Below, piece by piece: positions 1-7,600 of a stretch of 35,087 nucleotides of DNA. The stretch is taken from the NCBI GenBank assembly GCA_035268685.1, contig DATFKK010000031.1, forward strand, positions 1 to 35,087, written 5' to 3'. Numbering within the stretch: position 1 is the stretch's first letter; every line of letters starts with the position of its first letter. The stretch comes from Candidatus Krumholzibacteriia bacterium (GTDB taxonomy: Bacteria; Krumholzibacteriota; Krumholzibacteriia; JAJRXK01). A program made the translations under genes and the position numbers. The notes under the pieces were generated by a model, which was given only the letters and a program-made list of their open reading frames with translations, did no database searches and had not been told where the DNA came from.

Positions 1-2789
1 GCCTGATCGGTGCCTCGTCCGTGGTCGACCCCGAGACGATCCCGTTGAGCCTGGTCGAGATCCTGCCCCTGACCAGCACGCCCGACGTGAGCGTGACGTC
101 GAGCGTGCAGGCGGTCTTCAGCCGCGCGGTCGATCGCAGCACGGTGACCGAGGCGAGCTTCGTCGTGCGCGACGTGACGAGCGGGGATCCCGTACCGGGC
201 TTCATCGGGTTCTCCGACGGCGACCGTCGCGTGTCGTTGATCCCGAGCGAGCCGCTGGCCTACGCCACCGACCACCAGGTCGAGGTGACGAACGCGATCA
301 CCGACCTCGACGGGCAAGTGCTCACCGATCCCGACACCGCCGCGTTCACCACCGCGGCCGCGGCGGCTCCCACGCTGGTGGGCCTGACGCCGCCGGCCGG
401 AACCGTCGGCGCGCAGATATCCATCGCCGGCACCGGATTCGATCCGGTTGCCGCGAACAACACGATCGACGTGAACGGTCGGGTGATCACGCCCACCGAC
501 GCCTCGATCAACTCGTTGCAGTTCGTGGTGCCGGGCGGGGCCACCACGGGACCTCTCACGGTCACCGTGGACGGCCAGCCCACGGCGTCGCTCGAGTTCA
601 CCGTGCTCCAACCCACCACCGTCCCGATCGACGAGATCGACGACACCGTGGATCTCGGGCAGGCGACGCAGTCGATGGCCGTCCTGCCCGACGGAACCCG
701 GGGCTACGCCGTGAGCACGGCGAACGACCAGGTCACGCCGATCGACCTCGTCGGCCTGCAGAACGGCACGCCGATCCCCGTGGGCGAAGAGCCCATCGGT
801 GCGGTGAGCGACGTGTCCGGCGCCTTCGTCTACGTGGCCAACCGCGGATCGAACGACGTCTCGGTCATCGAAACGGCCACCGACACCGTCGTCGACACCG
901 TTCCCCTCGACGACTCTCCCCAGGAGATCGTGGCCTCGCCCACCGGTGACCGCATCTACGTGGTCACGCCCGATGCGCAGGCGGTCGAGGTGATCGACGC
1001 CGACGTCACCAGTGCCGGCTACAACACCGTGGTCGCCCGCTTCGAGACCGGGCAGAGCACCAGCGGCGCGTCGATCTCGCCCGACGGCGGCGTGCTCTAC
1101 CTCGGAACCAGCAACGGTTTCCTCACCGTCGACCTCGGACCCACGGACTTCGGCGTGGTCGCCCGCTTCGAGACCGGACAGAGCACCAGCGGCGCGTCGA
1201 TCTCACCCGACGGCACCCTGCTGATCCTGCTCACCGAGAGCGACGAGGTTCTGCTCGTCGACGTCTCGGGCGCCGGTTTCGGAACCGTGGTCGCCCGCTT
1301 CGAGACGGGGCAGAGCACCAGTGGTGCGTCGATCTCGCCCGACGGCTCGGTGCTCTACGTGATCACCGAGGAGACCGACCTCGTCCTGGCCTACGCGATC
1401 GACGTCGCCGGCTCGGTGTCGGTGCTCGAGGGCCTGCCCGTGGTCGAGCTGAACCTGCTGCGGACCATCGACGCCGGCGACGATCCGCGGTGGATCGCCT
1501 TCGACCCGCGTGATCCGAGCGTGGCCTTCGTCGGCGCCACCGGCGACCTGGCGATCAACGTGTTCGGTCGCAGCGTCGACGGCGACTGCGAGACCTTCGA
1601 GGTGGTCTTCGGCGCCTCGTGGGACGGTGTTTCGTTGCAGGAGGTGCTCGACGCCGAGTACGGCGCCGGCGTGATCGACGCCGCGACCGACTACGAGGGC
1701 TACGCCTGTGGCGACGCCGTCGTGCCCTACTGGCTCGACGACTCCGTCGACGGCTGGGTGATCCGCGAGATCGCCGATGCCGCCGGTCGCAACATCCTGG
1801 GCTGGTACGCCGAGGACTTCACGCCGCCGGTGATCGACGGTGTCGACGACGGCGTGATCTTCGACGGCCCGGCGGGCGAGGGCGGCACGACCTTCGTCGG
1901 CCTCGATGGCCCGACCCGCTTCGGGCTGTACATGAACCCGAACGGCACCGAGGACGCCATCAACGCCCCCGAACCCGAGCTGTTCTTCACCAACCGCGCG
2001 TACAACGACGTCGGCCCCGACGGCAGCGGTGCCGTGCACGCGCCCGACGGCGGCGACCCGCAGGCGCTGATCTACGACATCACGTCGCTGCGGGGTGGCG
2101 TACCGACCTACGTGATCGCCTGGGAGGACATCGACTCGGGCGCCGAGATCACCCCCACCTACCAGGTCGGCAGGACCGACAACGACTTCAACGACCTGGT
2201 CGTCGAGATCCAGGCCAGCTCGCCCGTGCGGGCGGTGTCGAGTTCGATCGACCTGTCGGCCCGCGACGACGGGATCGGCCTGGCGTGGACGGTGACCGGT
2301 GCGGCGCGCATCGACCGTCTGGTCGTCGAGCGTCGCACCGACGACGGCCACTTCGTGGAGGTCGACACCGTCGACGCACCGTCGGCACACGGTGAGTGGG
2401 TCGACACCTCGGTCCTGCGGGCCGGCACCTACGCCTACCGCGTGGGCGTCGAGCTCGGCGAGTACCGGGTGGAGAGTGATGCGGTCGAGATCGCCTTCAC
2501 CCCCACCGTCCGCGAGACGCGTCTGGTGAAGGCCTGGCCGAACCCCTTCAACCCGCAGACCACGATCGAGTACGCGCTGTCGCAGCCCGGTCGGGTGCAA
2601 TTGAAGATCTACGACCTGGCCGGCCGTCTGGTGCGCTCGATGGACCTCGGCCACCAGCCCGTCGGAACCGGCCGCGTCCAATGGAACGGCACCGACGACC
2701 GCGACCGGGTCGTGTCGAGCGGGACCTATCTGGTGCGAATGGTCACGCCGTCGAAGACCGACGTCCTGCGCGTGATGTTGCTGAAGTAG
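1..2789 (+). CDS. Secreted Big_5/IPT/beta-propeller/DUF4114 protein with FlgD-like C-terminal sorting domain (5' end outside window)
   Basis: The frame is open to the left window edge. The first in-window start is a GTG at 21, but codons before it continue without a stop, so the N-terminus and signal peptide are probably missing. Numbering from the GTG, I see an Ig-like Big_5 domain (about 13-111), an IPT/TIG domain (about 115-195), a YVTN-type beta-propeller (about 205-520), a DUF4114-like domain (about 640-740, with DNDFNDLVVEI) and an FlgD/type IX-like C-terminal domain (about 835-922, with PNPFNPQTTIEY and a final VMLLK). Families of this build are exported surface or adhesin-like proteins; no catalytic site is visible. 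Inside the propeller a 20-residue block starting VVARFETGQ recurs identically three times. A perfect hairpin follows the stop. Family assignment is firm; the biological role is unknown. Confidence 0.85.
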   Translation, partial: LIGASSVVDPETIPLSLVEILPLTSTPDVSVTSSVQAVFSRAVDRSTVTEASFVVRDVTSGDPVPGFIGFSDGDRRVSLIPSEPLAYATDHQVEVTNAITDLDGQVLTDPDTAAFTTAAAAAPTLVGLTPPAGTVGAQISIAGTGFDPVAANNTIDVNGRVITPTDASINSLQFVVPGGATTGPLTVTVDGQPTASLEFTVLQPTTVPIDEIDDTVDLGQATQSMAVLPDGTRGYAVSTANDQVTPIDLVGLQNGTPIPVGEEPIGAVSDVSGAFVYVANRGSNDVSVIETATDTVVDTVPLDDSPQEIVASPTGDRIYVVTPDAQAVEVIDADVTSAGYNTVVARFETGQSTSGASISPDGGVLYLGTSNGFLTVDLGPTDFGVVARFETGQSTSGASISPDGTLLILLTESDEVLLVDVSGAGFGTVVARFETGQSTSGASISPDGSVLYVITEETDLVLAYAIDVAGSVSVLEGLPVVELNLLRTIDAGDDPRWIAFDPRDPSVAFVGATGDLAINVFGRSVDGDCETFEVVFGASWDGVSLQEVLDAEYGAGVIDAATDYEGYACGDAVVPYWLDDSVDGWVIREIADAAGRNILGWYAEDFTPPVIDGVDDGVIFDGPAGEGGTTFVGLDGPTRFGLYMNPNGTEDAINAPEPELFFTNRAYNDVGPDGSGAVHAPDGGDPQALIYDITSLRGGVPTYVIAWEDIDSGAEITPTYQVGRTDNDFNDLVVEIQASSPVRAVSSSIDLSARDDGIGLAWTVTGAARIDRLVVERRTDDGHFVEVDTVDAPSAHGEWVDTSVLRAGTYAYRVGVELGEYRVESDAVEIAFTPTVRETRLVKAWPNPFNPQTTIEYALSQPGRVQLKIYDLAGRLVRSMDLGHQPVGTGRVQWNGTDDRDRVVSSGTYLVRMVTPSKTDVLRVMLLK
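1029..1346 (+). repeat. Three near-identical 60-bp repeats inside the propeller gene
   Basis: Copies lie at 1029-1088, 1155-1214 and 1287-1346, with periods of 126 and 132 bp. Copies 1 and 2 differ at two bases and copies 1 and 3 at about three. All encode the same 20 residues (VVARFETGQ...ISPDG). The linkers between them have diverged. Confidence 0.9.
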
Positions 2790-2814
2790 CGGCTTCCCCT
2801 GGTGCGCGCATCGC

Positions 2815-2847
2815 GAGGCCGGCCCCTCTTCCCTCGGGGCCGGCCTC
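2815..2847. terminator. Bidirectional hairpin terminator between convergent genes
   Basis: A perfect 12-bp stem (GAGGCCGGCCCC at 2815-2826 with GGGGCCGGCCTC at 2836-2847) closes a 9-nt loop. It sits between the stop of the surface protein and the stop of the convergent dehydratase. The tail is only weakly T-rich, so either Rho-independent strength is modest or it works mainly as a roadblock. Confidence 0.75.
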
Positions 2848-2854
2848 GTTCGTC

Positions 2855-3814
2855 TCAGCGCGCGAGGAGTTCGTAGGCGCGGGCAGGATCGACGTTGCCA
2901 CCGCTCAAGACCACGGCGACACGACGCAGCGAGGTCTCGGCGCGGAACTCGTCGCCCAGCGCCGCGGCCAGCGACACCGCTCCACTCGGTTCGACCACGA
3001 GCTTCGCCCGCTCGAACAGCGCGCGCATCGAGCCGACAATCTCGTCCTCGGACACCCGCAGCACCGCCTCGACGTGGTCGCGCAGCACCGGCCAGGTCAG
3101 GTCGCCCAGGCTGGTCCGCAGGCCGTCGGCGATCGTGCGGGGGTCGGTCATGGGCACGCGCTCGCCCCGCTGCTTGCTGCGCCAGGCGTCGTCGGCGCCG
3201 GCCGGTTCGGCCGCGAACATGCGTACGTGCGGGGCGGCCTGGCGCAGGGCCAGCGTGATCCCGGCCAGCAATCCACCACCGCCCACGGGAGCGATGACCG
3301 CGTCGAGGTCCTCGATCTGGTCGAGCAGTTCGAGGGCCACCGTGCCCTGCCCCGCGATCACGTCCGGGTGGTCGAAGGGCGGGATCAGGGTGGCGCCCGT
3401 CTCCTCCATGACCCGCCGGGCGCCCTCCTCGCGGGCGGCGAGCGTGGGCTCGCAGGGATGGATCGTCGCCCCGTAACCCTCCGTGGCCGCCCGCTTCACC
3501 ACCGGGGCGTTCGTCGGCATGACCACGTAGCAGGCGATCCCGCGGGTGCGCGCCGCCCGGGCCAGCGCCTGGGCGTGGTTGCCGGAACTGTGTGTGACCA
3601 CGCCGCGCGCCGCCTGCTCGTCGTCGAGCCGCAGGACCGCGTTCGTGGCCCCCCGGATCTTGAAGGCCCCGACCCGCTGCAGGTTCTCGCACTTGAGCCC
3701 GACCGCGCGCTCGGCGCAGGCGTCGATGGCAGCACACGTCATCACCGGCGTCCGATGGACGTGCGGAGCGATGCGCCGGTGGGCGGCGCGGATGGTGGCG
3801 AGGTCGACCGGCAT
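2855..3814 (-). CDS. PLP-dependent threonine/serine dehydratase
   Basis: The 319-residue protein is a fold-type II PLP enzyme of the threonine dehydratase/serine racemase family, expected to convert L-threonine (or serine) to a 2-oxoacid and ammonia in the cytoplasm. The PLP lysine is K52 in GAFKIRGA. The cofactor loops SSGNHAQ (76-82) and GGGGL (178-182) are intact, and LSGGN lies near the C-terminus. There is no C-terminal ACT regulatory domain, so it resembles the short catabolic or serine-racemase-like form (about 320 residues) rather than biosynthetic IlvA (about 500). The ATG at 3814 is preceded by GAAGGA seven bases upstream. It is divergent from the glucan operon and convergent with the preceding surface protein. 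Threonine dehydratase, serine dehydratase and serine racemase cannot be separated by eye. Confidence 0.9.
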   Translation of the reverse strand: MPVDLATIRAAHRRIAPHVHRTPVMTCAAIDACAERAVGLKCENLQRVGAFKIRGATNAVLRLDDEQAARGVVTHSSGNHAQALARAARTRGIACYVVMPTNAPVVKRAATEGYGATIHPCEPTLAAREEGARRVMEETGATLIPPFDHPDVIAGQGTVALELLDQIEDLDAVIAPVGGGGLLAGITLALRQAAPHVRMFAAEPAGADDAWRSKQRGERVPMTDPRTIADGLRTSLGDLTWPVLRDHVEAVLRVSEDEIVGSMRALFERAKLVVEPSGAVSLAAALGDEFRAETSLRRVAVVLSGGNVDPARAYELLAR

Positions 3815-3865
3815 CCGAAATCCTTCCGTGAACGGCCTCTTCAGGATACGTTCACCTGCGTCCGC

Positions 3866-3914
3866 TTGACAGGACGGCGCCCGGGGATCATAGTTTGTTC
3901 AGTTGCCGAACAAA
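3866..3914 (+). promoter_or_regulatory. Sigma70-type promoter with overlapping operator (site A) for the lipoprotein-ROK-GH16 operon
   Basis: TTGACA (3866-3871), a 17-bp spacer and CATAGT (3889-3894) make a good -35/-10 pair. The operator TTTGTTCAG-TTG-CCGAACAAA covers 3894-3914, from the end of the -10 across the likely transcription start. Its outer arms TTTGTTC and GAACAAA are perfect complements. This placement suits a repressor that blocks initiation. It drives the operon that also encodes the ROK regulator, which suggests negative autoregulation. Confidence 0.75.
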
Positions 3915-3968
3915 GGCCGCCCGAGGCTCCGGACGGCCCGCCCTCGCTGCCCGGGACGGATGATCTCG

Positions 3969-5420
3969 ATGCGTGCCGCTCTCCGTGTCTTCGCCGCCGG
4001 ATTCGCCCTGTCGATCGCTCTGACCGGCTGCGACCGCGACGACTCCGACTACCGCCCGCTCGAACTGTCGACCGATCCGATCGTCTTCGAGGACGAGTTC
4101 GGGCCGACCATCTTCGAGCCCTTCCTCACGGCGAGGCAGGATGCCGTGACCCTTGCCGACGTCGTGACCTTCGGCGACTCCGAAGGTGCGATCCGGATCG
4201 AGGTCGATCCTCTGTCGGTCGGCCCCTTCTCGGGCGGCGCCTTCACCGTGCCCGTTGCCCGGGACCTGTCCGGATACAACGCGCTGCGTCTGCAGATCCG
4301 GGCCAGCGCGAACGTGAGCCTCGACCTGATCGGCTTCGGCGAGGGCAACACGGGCACCTCGCTCTACACGGCGAGCACCGAGAACGTCGCCGTGACCACC
4401 CAGTGGACCGAGCTGATCCTTCCCGTGCCCCGTCCGTCGCGCCTGCGCGCCATCCGCGGCATGATGTTCTTCAGCGACGTCGCGGCGGGCAGCGATCCGG
4501 CCGAGGGCTACGTGCTGTGGATCGACCAGGTCGAATGGATCACCGCCGGCGGTCTGTCCGTCGTCGGTGCGCAGATCGACAGCAAGAACCTCCAGGCCGT
4601 CTTCGGTGCGACCGTTCCCATCGGCGAGGGCCGCGTGACCTTCGACGTCGACGGCACGACACGCTCCATGACGACGGCCCCGGACTACTTCGACTACTTC
4701 GACGCCGCCGACGGTGACGGTTCCGTCGTGGAGTTCCGACGCGGCCGGCCCGTCGTGGTCGGCGGTGGCGAGGCCCGGATCCGCGGGCAACTCGGCGACG
4801 TCGAGGCCACCGGCGTGATCCAGGTGACCGGTGTCGCCCCGCCCGTCGATCCGGCTCCCACGCCGAACTTTCCCCCGGCCGACGTGATCTCGCTGTTCAG
4901 TGATTCCTACGACGACATCACCGTCGACACCTTCCGCGCCGAGTTCGGCGCCGGGACACTGTTCGAACTCTCCCGCGACGGCAACGCGGTGAAGGCCTAC
5001 ACCGGTCTCGGGACCAACCTGCAACGCGAGGTCGCAATCGAGTTCGTCGGCGAACAGGTCGACGCCACGGGGTTCACCGGGCTGCGCCTCGACGTGTGGC
5101 TCCCCGATGCCGCGCCGGAGGGCGATCGTCCCTTGATCGGCCTCAAGCTCATCGACTTCGGCCCCGACGGCGAGTTCACGCCCTTCGAGGACCCCGACCG
5201 CGACGACAGCCAGGGCTTCCTGGGCCTGGGGCTCGAGGGCTCGGGGACCGAGATCACGCCCGGTGAATGGGTCACGCTCGAAATCCCCCTGACCGACTTC
5301 GAGCAGTCCCCGCCTTCGATCGGCGGTGCACTGCAGTCGCGCGCGAACCTGGCGCAGATGCTGCTGAGCGTGAACACGGGCTACCTGTTCGTCGACAACA
5401 TCCTCTTCTTCCGGAACTGA
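3969..5420 (+). CDS. Glycan-binding surface lipoprotein with carbohydrate-binding modules
   Basis: The 483-residue lipoprotein starts MRAALRVF and has a lipobox LTGC (C21). I prefer the ATG at 3969 because GGACGGA ends eight bases upstream; an ATG at 3960 in the same frame is possible but leaves no ribosome-binding space. After the signal there is a galactose-binding-like beta-sandwich (about 30-200), an Ig-like middle part, and from about residue 306 a second sandwich beginning VISLFSDSYDD and ending YLFVDNILFF. That last module resembles the C-terminal domains attached to GH16 laminarinases in Bacteroidetes. No glycosidase motif is present, so the likely role is binding beta-glucan at the cell surface, comparable to a surface glycan-binding protein. 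It is first in an operon with a ROK regulator and a GH16 enzyme, behind operator site A. The exact CBM family is unproven. Confidence 0.75.
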   Translation: MRAALRVFAAGFALSIALTGCDRDDSDYRPLELSTDPIVFEDEFGPTIFEPFLTARQDAVTLADVVTFGDSEGAIRIEVDPLSVGPFSGGAFTVPVARDLSGYNALRLQIRASANVSLDLIGFGEGNTGTSLYTASTENVAVTTQWTELILPVPRPSRLRAIRGMMFFSDVAAGSDPAEGYVLWIDQVEWITAGGLSVVGAQIDSKNLQAVFGATVPIGEGRVTFDVDGTTRSMTTAPDYFDYFDAADGDGSVVEFRRGRPVVVGGGEARIRGQLGDVEATGVIQVTGVAPPVDPAPTPNFPPADVISLFSDSYDDITVDTFRAEFGAGTLFELSRDGNAVKAYTGLGTNLQREVAIEFVGEQVDATGFTGLRLDVWLPDAAPEGDRPLIGLKLIDFGPDGEFTPFEDPDRDDSQGFLGLGLEGSGTEITPGEWVTLEIPLTDFEQSPPSIGGALQSRANLAQMLLSVNTGYLFVDNILFFRN

Positions 5421-5435
5421 AGCGAGGCCCCCCCC

Positions 5436-6689
5436 TTGGGCACACGATCCCCCGCCAACTTCGGTCCCGACGAGCGCTCGAGCGAGCGTGTGCGGCCGTT
5501 GCGCGAGGCCGTCCTCCGGCTGATCTGGGACGAGCAGCGGATCTCGCGATCGGACATCGCGCGGCGCGCCGAGCTGTCACGCTCGACCGTCTCGGAGATC
5601 GTGGCCACCCTCCTGCCGACCGGATTGGTACGCGAGGGCGGTCCGGCTCCCTCACGCGGCGGCCGGCGGCCCATCGTGCTCGAGTTCAACGACGACGCCT
5701 ACGGGATCCTCGGAGTGGAGATCGGCGGTGCGCACGTGGCCGTGGCGGTGACCGACCTCCGCGGGCGCGTCCTCGCGTGGAACGAGGTCCCCTTCGACGT
5801 CCGTGACGATCCCGTCGGAACCCGCCGCACCGTGATCGAGTTGTGCGAGAAGAACCTGGCCCAGTGGGGTCGTGGAATCGACGACCTGCTGGGCATCGGG
5901 GTCGGCCTTCCGGCGCCCGTCGATCCCGATCGTCCCGATCAGCTCAGCGAGCTCGTTCTGCCCGCCTGGAAGGGCCGCTCCGGCATGGACGAGATCGCCC
6001 ATCACTTCGGTGTGCCCCTGCTCGTGGACAACGACGCCAATCTCGGCGCGATCGCCGAGCACTGGTGGGGCGTCGGACGCGGCATCGACGACTTCGCCTA
6101 CATCAAGGTGGCGACCGGGATCGGTTCGGGTCACCTGATCGACGGACAGGTGTACCGTGGCGCCACCGGTGTGGCCGGTGAGATCGGCCACATGGCGATC
6201 GACCCCAACGGTCCGCGGTGCGTGTGCGGCCTCCGCGGCTGCCTGACGACGTTCGTCGGCCGCCCCGCCCTGTTCCTCCGCGCGCGCGTCCTCGCCGAGC
6301 AGTATCCCGACAGCGCCCTCGCACGGGCCCAGGACTCGCTGGCGGAGATCGAGGACGCGGCCCTGAGCGGGGACCGGGCGGCCTGTCAGCTCGTGGACGA
6401 AGCCGCCCGTAACCTCGGTATCGCCGTGTCCGGCCTGCTCAACCTGATGAACCCGGCGCGGATCGTCCTCGGCGGCGACTTCGCGCGCCTGGGTGACCTG
6501 CTTCTCGACCCCCTGCGCGATCAGATCGCCCAACGGACGATCGTGACTTCCGTCACCGCGGCGGAGGTGATGACCAGCGACCTTGGCCCGCGCACGACTG
6601 CCGTCGGTGCGGCGACCATGGTCCTCGATGCCGCGCTCTCGGATTCACGAATGTTCCCGATGGCGGCCTCGCGCCAGGAGGCTCCTTGA
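5436..6689 (+). CDS. ROK-family transcriptional repressor (NagC/Mlc/XylR type)
   Basis: The 417-residue protein combines an N-terminal winged helix-turn-helix (about 24-66, with RSDIARRAELSRSTVSEIV) with a ROK sugar-binding domain. The ROK zinc site is present: H252, C262, C264 and C269 in GHMAIDPNG...CVCGLRGC. The first phosphate-type motif reads GVEIGG rather than DxGxT, which fits a sugar-sensing regulator more than an active kinase. The start is TTG at 5436, eight bases after AGCGAGG. The stop overlaps the TTG of the next gene (TTGA), so ROK and GH16 are translationally coupled. ROK repressors bind AT-armed interrupted palindromes and release them on binding a sugar or sugar phosphate. 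It is therefore the best candidate to bind the four TTTGTTCGG-N3-CCGAACAAA sites here. The effector is unknown; glucose or a laminari-oligosaccharide is a guess. Confidence 0.9.
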   Translation: MGTRSPANFGPDERSSERVRPLREAVLRLIWDEQRISRSDIARRAELSRSTVSEIVATLLPTGLVREGGPAPSRGGRRPIVLEFNDDAYGILGVEIGGAHVAVAVTDLRGRVLAWNEVPFDVRDDPVGTRRTVIELCEKNLAQWGRGIDDLLGIGVGLPAPVDPDRPDQLSELVLPAWKGRSGMDEIAHHFGVPLLVDNDANLGAIAEHWWGVGRGIDDFAYIKVATGIGSGHLIDGQVYRGATGVAGEIGHMAIDPNGPRCVCGLRGCLTTFVGRPALFLRARVLAEQYPDSALARAQDSLAEIEDAALSGDRAACQLVDEAARNLGIAVSGLLNLMNPARIVLGGDFARLGDLLLDPLRDQIAQRTIVTSVTAAEVMTSDLGPRTTAVGAATMVLDAALSDSRMFPMAASRQEAP

Positions 6690-7525
6690 GGCTTCTCCGC
6701 AATCCGCGACTCCGTGTTCCGCTGCTCGTCCTGCTGCTGTCCGGTCTCGTGTTCCTCGTGCCCGCCTGCGGCGACGACGACGAAGACGAAGGGACCTATG
6801 TCCTCACCTGGTCCGACGAGTTCGACGGGCCGGCCGACACGTCACCCGATCCCGAGAAGTGGACCTACGACATCGGGACCGGGGTGAACGGTTGGGGAAA
6901 CGCCCAACTCGAGTACGACACCGACCGCATCGAGAACGTCCGTCTCGACGGCGAAGGCCACCTCGAGATCGTCGCGCGCGAAGAGGAATTCGGCGACCGC
7001 CAGTACACCTCGGCGCGCATCAAGACCGAAGGCCTCTTCACCCAGCGCTACGGCCGCTTCGAGGCACGGATCCAGCTCCCGCGAGGCCAGGGCATCTGGC
7101 CCGCCTTCTGGATGCTCGGCGACGACTTCCGCCAGGTCGGCTGGCCCGACAGCGGCGAGATCGACATCATGGAGTACCGGGGCCAGAACCCCGACGAGGT
7201 CCTCGGTACCGTCCACGGCCCCGGCTACTCGGGCGGCGCGTCGATCGGCGCACGGTTCATCCTCGACGGCGGCGACTTCGACGCCGGCTTCCACGTGTTC
7301 TCGATCGAGTGGACCGACGACCGCATCACCTGGTTCGTCGACGACGTCCCCTACCACCGCGTGCGCCCGCAGGACCTCGGTGGTCGCGAGTGGGTGTTCG
7401 ACCACCCGTTCTTCATGATCCTGAACGTGGCGGTCGGCGGGAACTTCGTGGGCCCGCCCGACGAGACGACGCGCTTCCCGCAGACGATGCGGGTGGACTG
7501 GGTACGGGTGTACGAGCGGCAGTGA
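6686..7525 (+). CDS. GH16 endo-beta-1,3-glucanase (laminarinase) lipoprotein
   Basis: The 279-residue protein has a lipoprotein signal ending LVPAC (C28), so it is probably anchored in a membrane, likely the outer one. The catalytic domain (about 37-279) carries the GH16 signature GEIDIMEYRG, with E158 as nucleophile, D160 as helper and E163 as acid/base. WPAFWMLG and the C-terminal VDWVRVYE strand are typical of laminarinase-type GH16, which cuts beta-1,3-glucan internally. The start is a TTG at 6686 overlapping the ROK stop, with AGGAGG just upstream. A short acidic linker (DDDEDE) follows the lipid cysteine. It is last in the site A operon. Mixed-linkage beta-glucanase activity is the main alternative. 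Confidence 0.92.
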   Translation: MRLLRNPRLRVPLLVLLLSGLVFLVPACGDDDEDEGTYVLTWSDEFDGPADTSPDPEKWTYDIGTGVNGWGNAQLEYDTDRIENVRLDGEGHLEIVAREEEFGDRQYTSARIKTEGLFTQRYGRFEARIQLPRGQGIWPAFWMLGDDFRQVGWPDSGEIDIMEYRGQNPDEVLGTVHGPGYSGGASIGARFILDGGDFDAGFHVFSIEWTDDRITWFVDDVPYHRVRPQDLGGREWVFDHPFFMILNVAVGGNFVGPPDETTRFPQTMRVDWVRVYERQ

Positions 7526-7545
7526 GAACCCCGCACGGCGGAAGA

Positions 7546-7578
7546 CGAACGGGGCGAGCCGATGGCCCACCCCGTTCG
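7546..7578. terminator. Hairpin between convergent GH16 and glycosidase-barrel genes
   Basis: CGAACGGGG (7546-7554) pairs perfectly with CCCCGTTCG (7570-7578) across a 15-nt loop. It lies in the 75-bp gap between two converging stops. There is no clear T-tract on either side, so terminator function is inferred from position. Confidence 0.55.
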
Positions 7579-7600
7579 AGTTCCCGGACGCCGGACGTGT

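Noticed and set aside
1029-1346. The spaced repeats as a CRISPR-like array
   Set aside because: They are in frame inside a protein gene, are 60 bp long and have coding linkers. No cas gene is present.
1203-3737. An 844-codon minus-strand open frame opposite the surface protein and dehydratase
   Set aside because: Its composition is Arg/Gly/His-rich with no domain, and it overlaps two well-supported genes. Long antisense frames are expected at this GC content.
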